NCBI GenBank assembly: GCA_018257865.1
Contig: JAEUBA010000004.1
Span: 714,762 to 778,761, forward strand
DNA length: 64,000 nt
Source: Stereocaulon alpinum
Lineage: Eukaryota > Ascomycota > Lecanoromycetes > Lecanorales > Stereocaulaceae
Reading direction: 5' to 3'
In this document: positions 43,001 to 53,046 of the stretch, one piece after another
How the letters are laid out: the number at the start of each line of letters is the position of its first letter
How positions within the stretch are numbered: position 1 is the first letter of the stretch
Notes under the pieces: generated by a model
The model's database searches: none
What the model saw: the letters and a program-made list of their open reading frames with translations, nothing else
Told to the model about the DNA's origin: nothing
Made by a program: the position numbers and the translations under genes

Positions 43001-44947
43001 TCTTCTTGTTGACACTGTCGAGAAGCTTTGGCTCGTGATCAACCCTCCACTGAACGTAGTCTTAGTAGTATCAGAATCAGCGTTGCCATCCTAGGATGAT
43101 ACATGTGATGAAAAAGATGTCTTACGAGCCGGGGAATGATCTCGGCTTCAACAAGGGCAGGAGTAAGTTTGATGGCTAGAGATCAAGACTCACTTCGCAC
43201 ATCAACTTCAGTAGCCTCTATCTCGATTTGGTAAGCGCCAAATCTCTTTACAATGTAATGGCTCTCCTCCGGGCAAGTCAATGCTTGGCCGCGGCAAGCT
43301 TCGCAAAGGTCGAAACCACGACCCATGCATTGTTTGCAGTGGTAAATAAATCTAAGGTTCTCCTCCTCGCAGCCATCGCAGCTGATATCTGTGATCAGAC
43401 CAAATAGGTCTCTAATGCTATCGATAGGCCGAGAGGTCACCATGATGTTAACCTTGCCATGCACGAGCGTCTCCAACAAAAGAAGGCGTTTTGACTCATC
43501 AAGTATCTCATCGAGGGCATCCACGACAATGAAGCAATTTTCGAATTTGGCAATCTCGGTACGAAGAATAGTAGTCAAAGTCCCGAGAGATGGAGAGATG
43601 TCAGTCCGCGTATGAGTATCATATAAGTCCTTGAGCTCTTTGCTGACATTCGGACGTATCTGTAAAATTTGCTTTATAAGAGCTGCGATGAGATTGTCAA
43701 TCGATTGACTTTTTGTGTCGTTATAGCCACAATAGATAACAAGAACGGCAGTGCTCCGCCATTGGAGGGTTCGTCTTAGGTGCTCAATAACGATAGAAGC
43801 TAGAAATGTCTTTCCTGCCCCGGGAATTCCCGGACACCAAAGCAGACTCTCTGTTTTTGATATCCAGGTCTTAAAGTCTTCCCGTTCGAGGAACCATTCG
43901 CCGGTACCCTCACGAGCTTGGTTGATGAAGTCATCCTGGCGATATGGGTCAGTCGATCAGTCTTTCAAGATGCGTAGTGGCCATACTTGTTGTTTCAGGA
44001 AGTTAAGACTCGATATCCTACAGGATATTGGAGTCAGTATGACTCTGTTCAGATTGGAAATGGGGTGTCAAGAATGTGTCTAGAAAAGGAAGCGGGCTCA
44101 AAATGCAGCTTAGACGACCTTTTGCCGCGCTCAAGTCACCTAGTACGATGGATTTTTCGCTTAAGGAGAAGTTGACATAAAAATTTCCCTCGTTGACAAA
44201 GGGTATTTTACAGCGCTCACGGCAAAGGTGAGTCGAGGTTTCACTCGCTCCAAGTCAGACCACTCAGGACGACCTAGGTTCTTGACAGGGGAAGATCGGT
44301 CCGAAAGGATACTTACCAGTCAAGTATTGCTTTGATCTCATCGTTCGCCGCTGAAAGCTTAAGGAATTTGGTGTCACTCTGTATCTCTCGAGTGACAGCG
44401 GCATTGGTAGAGTTCAAGGCAAGGTTGACGGAGCTTTTCAAGCGCTCAAGCTGGACTGTCAATGCGTCCACCTCAGACTTGTCGAACTACAATGTGTTGG
44501 AGTGAGCATTGTTTCAGAAGCTAGATTTCTCTTCCTGCCTTAACAGTCATGTCTCACAAATCTGATTGGGCTACGAAAGGGAAATCGCAGCTCGGAAAGG
44601 TCGCTTACCGGCCATCGAAGTGTCTGCATAACTTTGCGGTGACCGCTCTTAGGCTGCAGACGACTCATGAGATTTTCAAATGCAGCCTGGATTTGGTCGA
44701 AGATACCATTGTCATCATTGAGAACGGCTACAGTCTTGAGCCATGGCTCACCGAGGTCCCCGTATTCCGCATCGAAGTGACCCTCGAGAAGCTTTAGAAC
44801 CATCCATAAGGAGTTCAGCTCGGTAAAAAGACGTAACCTCTGTTTGCCACCTTCCCTAATGGTGTTGATGAATGATATGATATTGAAAGCGCTGTCCGAC
44901 AGACTCGAGATACTGGCTAGGAGACCTATAGCGCTGATAGGGTCCAT
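40100..44947 (-). CDS. NLR-type STAND protein: helical N-domain, NACHT, ZZ-like zinc finger, ankyrin repeats
   Basis: Seven exons (44947-44609, 44486-44317, 44017-43987, 43935-43194, 43060-42949, 42661-41217, 41055-40100) give 1264 aa; every join keeps phase. Residues 1-115 form a fungal NLR-type helical N-domain (MDPISAIGLLASISSLSDSA). The NACHT follows: GTGEWFLE, Walker A GIPGAGKT (about 216-223), Walker B CFIVVDALDE. At about 366-412 there is a cysteine cluster CDGC...HCKQC...LCEAC...CPEESHYIVKRF, the pattern of a ZZ-type zinc finger, placed between the NACHT sensor region (VTSRPIDSI) and the TEVDVRNYVQWRVDHE helix. A winged-helix-like part (LLWIAFSARPLSVAEVEHA) leads into about a dozen ankyrin repeats (from NPLHLAAFCG to GQTPFHLAEYAE). 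In fungi such proteins act in non-self recognition and programmed cell death; ligand unknown. Several introns are long (122, 133, 161, 287 and 299 nt). Confidence 0.88.
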
Positions 44948-45398
44948 TCTGAGAGATATGAACTATGATAGCACGCCGTAACTGCGTTATATGTAATGGA
45001 CAACAGGAGCTGTAGAGTCATAGCGCGTGGTACCATACATCAAAACAGACTCCAGTTTGGAAATGAACAATGCGAAGAGTATGTGAGGACAATAATGCCG
45101 AAGAAGCTAGCACATAATGCCATCACACATTGACCCTATATATACAACGGCAGCAACAGTGCACGAAAGGTCGTGAGATGTACAAGCAACAGTAGATTAG
45201 CACCATATTGGTGGCTAACCCGATTTCCATTAGCACGCGTCTGAGCCCGAGCTTAAGTCCGAGAGCCCGAAGAAATCTAAGCAGCCAAACCAACCCCCAT
45301 CTTCTATTTATCTTACTTTCCCAAAACTCAAAGCAACACTTGGTCTCGACTTAGCCTCCGCAAGCAAGTATGCCGGGTCCGAAGTCATTGAAACGCAA
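44948..45398. other. Divergent promoter region
   Basis: About 0.45 kb between the NLR gene and the BTB gene, which diverge. A TATATATAC motif at 45137-45145 is a candidate TATA-type element. A first exon of the BTB gene, if any, would also lie here (see that entry). Confidence 0.45.
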
Positions 45399-46115
45399 GT
45401 GAGTACCGATAACCACACGGCATCGCTCCACCAAAATACTGAAGCCTACCTCTGGTTCGGAGATATCTCCACAGTCGCTCTCATCGTCGGCAAAAAGAAA
45501 ACCGCATTCCATGTCCATGTCGATCTTCTTTGCGAAAATTCCTCCTTCTTCAGAGCCGCCTTCAGATCGCCATGGAAAGAAAATACCGAGCGTGAGATCA
45601 GGCTGGCGGATGATGACGCTGTCTCCTTCGAGCTATTCGTCCAATGGCTCTACACCCGGCACTACGAGATCACCACAGAGAAGGAGCCAGGGGTCGCAAG
45701 GTTATTGGAACCTATTCGGCTATACGTCCTTGCCGAGAAATACGACGTTGTGGAACTGAAGAACAAGATCTGCCAGGAAATATATGCGGGTTGTACAGCT
45801 CATGGGTTTGGCCCTACTAGGAAAACCGTCGAATACGCCTATGATAACCTCCCGCAAACCTCTCCAATGCGCCGAATGCTAGTCGATTGGCATGCTTGGC
45901 ACGTTACATGCAAATGGTTTGAGGAAGAGGGCAATCAAGAGTGGCTTCCTCGTGTGCCTGGATTTGCAGCAGATTTGGCTGTCGCTCTGGGAAAGCGATC
46001 TAGAAATCCTAGAGCTCAAAGCCCACTCGAGCTTGGTGTAGCTGGATATTACGAAGAGAAGGACATTGAAGGCGCATCGAGAGATCGAGTAAGGCAGTTG
46101 GGACGGGCGCTTTAG
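45399..46115 (+). CDS. BTB/POZ-domain protein (5' end unresolved)
   Basis: The open frame encodes a BTB protein of the fungal short type: AYLWFGDISTVALIVGKKKTAFHVHVDLLCENSSFFRAAF, then ENTEREIRLADDDAVSFELFVQWLYT and LYVLAEKYDVVELKNKICQEIY. BTB domains mediate dimerisation and often link substrates to cullin-3 ligases; no other domain is seen here. The upstream limit given (45399) is a GTG, not a plausible fungal start. The nearest ATG (45370, MPGPKSLKRK) is in another frame. Its natural GTGAGT donor at 45399 gives the wrong phase for the only nearby acceptor (CTGAAG at 45444). A weak GTCCGA donor at 45377 would fit in phase. So a short first exon or a frameshift remains open. Stop at 46113-46115. 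Confidence 0.7.
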   Translation: MSTDNHTASLHQNTEAYLWFGDISTVALIVGKKKTAFHVHVDLLCENSSFFRAAFRSPWKENTEREIRLADDDAVSFELFVQWLYTRHYEITTEKEPGVARLLEPIRLYVLAEKYDVVELKNKICQEIYAGCTAHGFGPTRKTVEYAYDNLPQTSPMRRMLVDWHAWHVTCKWFEEEGNQEWLPRVPGFAADLAVALGKRSRNPRAQSPLELGVAGYYEEKDIEGASRDRVRQLGRAL

Positions 46116-46784
46116 GCCACCCAAACTCAGCTTTAGCTTCAACCTTTCATCTCTTCGAATCACTCCACGGATCCTTGGGGGATTACGATTAGGTATGTGG
46201 AAACCAGAAGAACCAAGCTCTAAAGCAGGCCATAGTGCCAGTACATGCAGTGAGAAGGAGAACGGCCCCCAAATACGATCGGGATTCGCGAGCACTCTAT
46301 GAGAGCCTCAAGGACGGCGCTAGTACTGGCACCAAGAAGGGGGCGGGATGCGAGCACGAGGGTTCTGAGCACAGCCATTGCCGGACCAGACGGCTCAAGC
46401 CTCATTCGAAATTTTCCATGTTGTACAAGCAACTACTCACATGGCTGAGCAGCCTGGAAACGCAGCAAGATATGACATCAAAAGATGGCGATGGAGGGCG
46501 TGTCGACCAAATGGAAGCCCGCAGATAAAAACTGAGATACCGGGAGATAAGCAGAGGTATATTGCTTTGCACGAACGACCATCCTTGGCCACTCATTCAT
46601 CAAAACACAAAACGCCATATCAATACAGATTTAATGAAGAGAATAATATCATAAACCACCATACCACCAGCTCACCCTCCCAAAAATCCATTCCGTTTTT
46701 ACACTACATCGCAACAACAATACAAACCCCACTACCACCCCACCACCACACCCTCCTTTCCAAAACCTCTCCAACCCCAACAAC
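46116..46784. other. Convergent intergenic region
   Basis: About 0.7 kb with chance frames only; the part after 46680 is C/A-rich (CCACTACCACCCCACCACC). Both neighbours end here. Confidence 0.5.
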
Positions 46785-47681
46785 CTACGGCCCCCTATGC
46801 GATCGCGACAAACTCGCGATCAACTGATTCGCCCCCGCCAACCCCTGAACCGAAAAATCCCCCTCCCCCACCAGCCCCAGAAAACTAGTAAAATTCCCCG
46901 CCGCCGAAAAACTCATACTCTGCAACTTATCCACCAACACCCCCCTCCACCAACTCAGCGCCGGATTCTCCGTCCCCGGCTGGAGCTGGATTTGCGGTTC
47001 CGGCTTCACGTGTTTAACCTGCGCTAATTGGACTAGCTTCGCGTCGGCGTTGGGGTTGAGACCGTATTTGGTGATGAGAGAGACTAGGGCGCTGGTGGGT
47101 GTGTTGATTGTTGTGTTGCTAAGGACGGAAAGGAATGCTGGTTCGGAGGAGGTACGGTTTAGAGCGGTAGCCCAGGCTGAGAGGAAGTGGTTGACTGAGT
47201 AGAGGGAGTAGGCGGCGTAATAGCCTTGGGCTTGGGGGATTGTCATATTCGTGCTTGGGGTGGGGGATGGACAGGTACGGCTGTTGAGTGTTGCGCAGTC
47301 GAAGGGAATGCAGGTTGTTGAGTTGGATGTGCTTGTTATACCGTCCAAGGTTGTGGTGTTGAGTTTGCTTGTGCAGTTTAGGCCTGGGACGCCGGTGATT
47401 GTTGTGAGGAGGCATTGGGAGAAGAGTTGAGTTGGGGAGCAGACTTCGGCGAGGGTGGAGTTGAAGTTTTCGAGGTAGGAGGTTACTCGGAGTTTGGTGA
47501 AGCAAGTGATTGTGGGGGCGTTGGTGGAGGTTATGGTCGTGCAGGGGGTGAGGTTGGGGGTTATGTCTGGGTCTGTGGAGAAGTTGAGGCCTGGAGAGAC
47601 GACGATAGGGATGCCGGAGGAGAAAGCGAGGGGAAGGATGGTGGTCAGGAAGAAGGTGAAGGTGGTGATTGTCTTAGCCAT
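46785..47681 (-). CDS. Secreted glycoprotein with conserved-looking cysteines, unknown function
   Basis: Single exon, 298 aa, ATG at 47681. A signal peptide (MAKTITTFTFFLTTILPLAF) is followed by a Thr/Ser/Asn-rich region with many N-glycosylation sequons and nine cysteines in the first half (TPCTTI, ITCFTKL, VCSPTQLFSQCLL, LNCTSK, CIPFDCATLNSRTCP). The second half is helical and Cys-free (GYYAAYSLYSVNHFLSAWATAL and WWRGVLVDKLQSM). There is no C-terminal hydrophobic tail, so it is likely released rather than GPI-anchored. I recognise no family. The coding sequence is strongly biased toward C at third positions near its 3' end. An effector or wall-associated role is possible but unsupported. 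Confidence 0.7.
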   Translation of the reverse strand: MAKTITTFTFFLTTILPLAFSSGIPIVVSPGLNFSTDPDITPNLTPCTTITSTNAPTITCFTKLRVTSYLENFNSTLAEVCSPTQLFSQCLLTTITGVPGLNCTSKLNTTTLDGITSTSNSTTCIPFDCATLNSRTCPSPTPSTNMTIPQAQGYYAAYSLYSVNHFLSAWATALNRTSSEPAFLSVLSNTTINTPTSALVSLITKYGLNPNADAKLVQLAQVKHVKPEPQIQLQPGTENPALSWWRGVLVDKLQSMSFSAAGNFTSFLGLVGEGDFSVQGLAGANQLIASLSRSHRGP

Positions 47682-48193
47682 GTTGTTCTGACGAGAGTGG
47701 ATTTGTAAGAGCTGGCTGAGTTGTTGTCATGCAAGAAGCGCAGAAGTGGATCAAGGAGGGGAACATTCGACATCGTATGAGAAGGAAAGAACAGTAGAGG
47801 CGGTTATGAAGGGTCGTTTGGCCTGGGACAAGGTGCAGGGGCGAGGTGCGTAAAAGCTTACAGCCAGACCTACTTCGCATCTCCCTGTATTGCCGCGCAG
47901 CGTGCAAAGGTCGGGAAATAAAGACATTGGCGGCGACAGCCGATTAATGAGTTTGAAACAAGCAAAGCTTGTTCTGCAGGACGCCAAGTCACAAAAATAG
48001 GTAAAGCTCCGAACCCGCTCTACCGCGCTGCGAGTAGCTTTAGCCTTGCAGATGTCTTACAGACTTTTTACCAAAGCGTTCTGAGACCAGTGCACAAGAG
48101 TGAGCACAACAAAACGCAGTCGCACAGTGGTTCCGTCTCAACATCGGGTATGGGATGAGGAAGAATTGCGATGTCAATGACCGTTATGAGACT
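47682..48193. other. Intergenic
   Basis: About 0.5 kb between two minus-strand genes: promoter of the secreted-protein gene and 3' flank of the aldo-keto reductase gene. No supported ORF. Confidence 0.5.
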
Positions 48194-49340
48194 CTAATGT
48201 ATGGGATTTCTGGCACCAGCAACCTCAATATTTTTCCTGATGTCCTCCAGCTCCTCCAGCTCAGAGTGGGTTAGAGTTACCTCAATGCTATTCTCGGTCG
48301 TTCTCTCCTCAGTCGTGGATCCAGGAATCGGAATCATGGTGCCGAACCCTGGCTTTCCGCTGTACGATCGTACCCTGAAGATTCTCGGGTTAGCATTGTC
48401 TTTAGATAAGAATTTAAATTTGTAAGACAGGTGTTAGGAGTGGAGAATCTTAGGAGATTGTCCTGCAGCCACGGCCATCGAGCCGGATATTGAGAGATTT
48501 ACCATGCAAGTGCTATTTGTGCAGGAGTGCATCCTTTTACTTTGGCCATTTTCTGAACCTCGTTGCCCATTAACGCGTTTTTCTCTATGTTACCAGGCGC
48601 AAATCGTGGCAGGCGGTGCCGAATATCGCTGGGATCAATATCGTCAGGCTTCTTGATAGCTGCAGTCAACAGACCTCGTCCGAGCGGGGAATAGGTGACA
48701 ATCGGAATATTCAGCTCTGCACATGTTGACGCGACGCCATTTGTCAAGATGTCTGGGCTTTGAAGACTCATTTCCACCTCGACCGCTGCGATGGGATGCA
48801 GAGAAGCAGCCTCTTTGATCTGGTCTGCAGTGACTTCACTGATACCAAGACCACCAAGTTTGCCTTCTTTCACATACAGCGCCATTATGTCTAGTGTTTC
48901 CTTCATAGGTATCTTCGGGTCTTGCCGTGCGGGTTCATAGATGTCGAGGAACTTCTTGCCATCGAGGACTTTCAAGCATTCATCGATAGACCTCCTGGTA
49001 TTTTCCTCACTGCCATCAGGCCTCATCTCGCCAGGTGCGATTCCTCCCTTCACGCTGATGATCACCTTGTCGGCGTCTTCGGGGTACTTGGTGAAGTAAC
49101 GGTTGAGGAGATGCAGGGAGTTGGCGTGTGGCTTGCCATAAAGTTCGCCTGCATTCCAGAAGTTGGAGCCAGAGTTCAAGGCTGCTTTCATGGCTGCAAA
49201 GGCTTGTTCGTCTGGGATAGGAGTTTCTCGCCATGTCAAATCTAGGTAAGAATTAGCGAGCGTGTGTAGTTGGAGTGGGGGTACTTGCTCATCATTCCGT
49301 AGCCGGTGCGGCCTACTGGCTTGCCCATGATTGTAGCCAT
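48194..49340 (-). CDS. Aldo-keto reductase, pyridoxal-reductase-like
   Basis: 323 aa in three exons (49340-49289, 49241-48503, 48374-48194). NADPH-dependent carbonyl reduction is expected. The catalytic Tyr sits in FWNAGELYG; KVIISVKGGI carries the active-site Lys; GISEVTADQIKEA and PIVTYSPLGRGLL are the usual AKR strands; the C-terminus has GFGTMIPIPGSTTEERTTENS, part of the cofactor-binding loop. Closest family by memory is fungal pyridoxal reductase (Plr1-like). The first intron (49242-49288, 47 nt) begins with GC (GCAAGT) instead of GT; no GT donor gives the right phase, and the GC join yields MGKPVGRTGYGMM-N-LTWR. The second intron is 128 nt and places the split in ALAW-VRSYS. A possible vitamin B6 role is inferred. 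Confidence 0.9.
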
Positions 49341-50143
49341 ATTAGAGGTAAGTAATCGGATGTAGAGAGCGTGTCCGGTAGTAATAACATGACTATTGAG
49401 AAGCATACATTGAACATCTACATATATGCGTCTTTTTGTATCGAAACGTCATGGCTGGCGCCTGACTTCGTTGATTTAACTCCGGCGGGGTTAACTGTAA
49501 GAGAATATCATCGACATCCTAAGGTATATCCGAGAAGACATTGTAAATGTTCGTCGCCCAGCTGCCTGAGTCGTGGAGATAAAGTGTGCTAAGTTCCGCG
49601 TCAGTAATAAGGAACGTAGTGTTGGCGGACTTAAAAGATTGATGATCCGAGCACGGCTTCAATTCAGTCCAAGGTCTTGGCTGTAAAATTACTCATCAAG
49701 CGAGGTTGTCTGTTGTATGATCTGTATAGAACTACCAGAAGTCTTACCCACAAAGCGTCACGATACAGATCCATGACAATGCGAAAGTATGTCATCCCTG
49801 GATTAACTTTTGGCGATGACGAGCTATGTAGGTAAGAGTGACACCATAAGTTGTGTGGTATTTGCATCAAAAAGGCGGCTCTTGGTTGGATTGCGGCGAA
49901 GTGGCCTGGCTGTTCTTGGCATTCCTTCGCTTGGCCTAAATTTGACGTGTTGGGACAACTCTCCTTCAACATTTGCATCTACGTTCAGCAACCCTCAATA
50001 CGTTTTCCATGCTCATTGTCAATATCATCTAATCGCGATATTCATATCGCGATCCTTTCGCGGTGTTTCAAAGCGGCAGCAGCCAGCGGTCAAAGCCGTT
50101 TGACGTCCATTCGTTTTTCAACGCTCAGCTCCCCAAAGTCAAC
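49341..50143. other. Divergent intergenic region
   Basis: About 0.8 kb between two divergent genes, presumably holding both promoters. A near-palindrome ATCGCGATATTCATATCGCGAT occurs at 50033-50054, about 90 bp upstream of the transporter start. No gene seen. Confidence 0.5.
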
Positions 50144-51644
50144 ATGGGCGACTCAGAGAAATACAGTGAGAAGGAGCGCATGTCTGCAGACATCGGCAGT
50201 CCTGTGAGGGATACTGCGGCACCGATGCTGCCAACTGTCAATCCAGAGGTCCAGAAGATGGAACCGCCAGCTTCGAAGATTCATCCAGCTTTCTATGTGA
50301 TGTAAGAGCCCGGTAAGGACATACATCAGTTGGTCGCCAGTATTGACGGACACTTCTGTCAGGGCATGGATTTCTTTAAGTTCCAGCGTCATCATCTTCA
50401 ACAAATGGATCTTGGACACTGCCAAATTCCGTGAGTCCAATGTCTTAGCCTTCCTCTTGTTCACTGCGCTAATCACAAGCACACAGATTTCCGTATGTCT
50501 ACCTCCTCCTCCAATTCTCCCCAGCCGCACTAATACTGTACCTCGTCGCATAGCCATCACCCTCACATGCTGGCATCTCGTGTTTGCCACAGTAATGACA
50601 CAAATCATGGCCCGCACTACACATTTCCTCGACGGGCGAAAGTCCGTCAAGATGACGGGCAGAGTCTATCTCAGAGCCATTGTGCCAATTGGTGCCTTTT
50701 TCAGCTTGTCGCTGATGTGCGGCAACATAACATACCTCTACCTAAGCGTGGCATTCATCCAGATGTTGAAGGTCTGTGTTAGCTAAATTCAAGCAAAAGT
50801 CATAGTCTACTGACACTAGGGTGTAGGCAACCACACCCGTTGCGGTTTTAATCGTTGGCTGGGCCATAGGCATCGACAAATTTGATCTGAAGACCTTCAT
50901 CAATATATCCTTCATCGTCCTCGGTATCGCCATCGCATCCTATGGTGAGATAAAGTTCATTCTAGTTGGAGTTCTCTACCAACTTGGCGGTATCTGCTTC
51001 GAAGCGGGGAGGCTCGTATCGATCCAACGCCTCCTCAGCTCCTCCGAATTTAAGATGGATCCACTGGTCTCACTATACTACTTCGCCCCTGTCTGCGCCA
51101 TCATGAACTTCTGTGTTGCAGTGGTCTTCGAACTTCCAAGAATCCAAATGGCGGATCTATACTACGTGGGCTTATGGACACTACTTGCGAATGCAATGGT
51201 GGCTTTTGCGCTGAACGTCTCTGTGGTTTTCTTAGTATGTCAACTCTCTTGCATGACACTGTCTTAATCTAACGACCCTAGATCGGCCGAACCTCAGGCC
51301 TAGTCATGACCCTCTGCGGTGTCCTGAAGGATATTCTTCTTGTTGCAGCCTCCATCGCCATCTGGGGCACCCCAATCTCCGGACTCCAATATTTTGGATA
51401 CAGCATCGCACTAGGTGGGCTCATTTACTACAAGCTCGGAGCTGCGACTCTCAAAGCACAATTCTCGGATATGAATCGCACCTGGGCAGAATACGGCGCC
51501 AAGCACCCGGCTATGCGAAAGGTTATCGTCTTCGGTGGCATCGTGTTGGTCCTATTCATCTTACTTGGTGGTCTTGCGCCTACTGTCGGCTATGACTCGA
51601 CATACTTGCAATCCCTGATCAAGAACAGCGACGAGGCTCAGTAG
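50144..51644 (+). CDS. Triose-phosphate-translocator-family transporter (DMT superfamily)
   Basis: 406 aa in six exons: 50144-50301, 50363-50430, a 6-nt microexon 50487-50492, 50554-50771, 50827-51234 and 51282-51644. After a hydrophilic N-terminus come about ten membrane segments. Family landmarks are AWISLSSSVIIFNKWILDTAKF, ITLTCWHLVFATVMTQIMAR, LMCGNITYLYLSVAFIQMLK-ATTPVAVLIVGW, GGICFEAGRLVSIQRLLSSSEFKMDPLVSLYYFAPVC and GRTSGLVMTLCGVLKDILLVAAS. These are hallmarks of fungal TPT/nucleotide-sugar-type transporters (Golgi or ER). The microexon ATTTCC supplies the His-Phe-Pro codons in KF-HFP-ITLTCWHL; without it the frame breaks. Substrate (sugar phosphate or nucleotide sugar) cannot be told from sequence. 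Last exon ends with a luminal/cytosolic tail after a final helix (VFGGIVLVLFILLGGLAP). Confidence 0.88.
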
Positions 51645-53046
51645 ATGCCATCCTTCAGAGGGCTATAGAGACGAACTGACGGTCGGATGTATTGTGGGAA
51701 TGAGGCATTGCATGAACAACTTCTCAATACTTGTCTCGGTCTAGGTGACTGCGATAGGCTAATGAGATAAGCATAGAGGCAGGAATACACTGACAGATTA
51801 GTACTAGGGGTGTTGAATTCTGGACCTTTGTGTGAAGCTATTCTAGTTGTATTCTATCTTCTAGCTTGTAGCAATAATAGACTTGATATCTACAAAGGGA
51901 CAAGTGGTACCTGTATGTTTGGGGGCCAGCATTACCGAAGCTGAAGATCGGCCTGCATGAGATCGCTAACTTGGTGAAGTTTACGCTCTACCTTACTTTT
52001 ACACGGTGATAGCTTGTTTCTGTTCTTGTTGGCAAGGATCTGGAACGTGCCATCTATTCCTTACAGGGCACAACTATCTCCGTAGTTTCCAAGGTCCGCT
52101 GCACCACTCGATAGAATGTTCGTCTTTATACAGAGATCTGAGATATTGTGAGGTATCGTTCAGTAGATAGCTGTTTGATTCACCATCTAGGCGCTTGTGC
52201 AGTTGGTGTCTATGGGGTTGAAGCTAAGAAATTGCGTTATGAGACAGGCTTTCACTTTGTCACTTTGATAGTCGTGCCTGTCACTGCATACGCTCACTCG
52301 ACGTTGTGGTTATGTGGTTTCTCTGAGCCTCTTCCCGTAGTAGCTAGCTTACTTCCGAGCGCGAAGATCAGAGCAACAATTCCTATAGACCACATCCAAG
52401 CGATGGGTTGGGGTCAAGTATTCTGCAAACTGTCAGCGAGAGGCTGGGACGAACTTTGAGTGGGAGCGAGCACTGGCTTAGATCGCAGCATAGTGTAGCG
52501 CTTGCTTGTATATGACTGATTTCATCACTCGTTGGTCTGGGTCCACAAGGTGTAAAGGGATAGACAATTATGGACCCTGATTATGCTAATGCTATCATCG
52601 AGGTTCAGGTAGCATATCTTATGGCGCCATGAGGCAGAGACTTGCCGGACTAATGATATCCGATCAGAGCTTGAGGCTGTGCTAGTCACGCTGTTATAAG
52701 CCCCCAGGAAAAAGCTTATGGCCACGTCAGAAGGCTCGCAAGCTTCGTTGCCGGAGCCAGGAAAATTGGGCAGACATGGTGGCCACAAAATAAGCTGGTG
52801 TGGCTGTGTCCGATGGCTATTCCTCGGTAGAACTAGCATGTTCACGATTACGAGTCTTCTCCGATACTCGAAACAATGCTACCAATACAAAAGCGCTTGC
52901 ACCCCAAGTTTCCCTCCTGTATCCTAACAGTCGCATTTCCTGTGGTATCCATTGCATTCTCACCTCGATCACCCCTAAGTAATCGAGCTTACACATCCTG
53001 CCTGATATCACCATAAAGTACAGCGTACTAACACAGACCCGAAAAG
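51645..53046. other. Intergenic, 1.4 kb, nothing recognised
   Basis: Frames up to about 106 codons, none with domains, signal peptides or intron support. Contains the transporter's 3' flank and the WW-protein promoter. A non-coding transcript cannot be excluded. Confidence 0.5.

Noticed and set aside
47415..47708. Gly/Val-rich plus-strand ORFs
   Set aside because: Antisense shadows of the secreted-protein gene.
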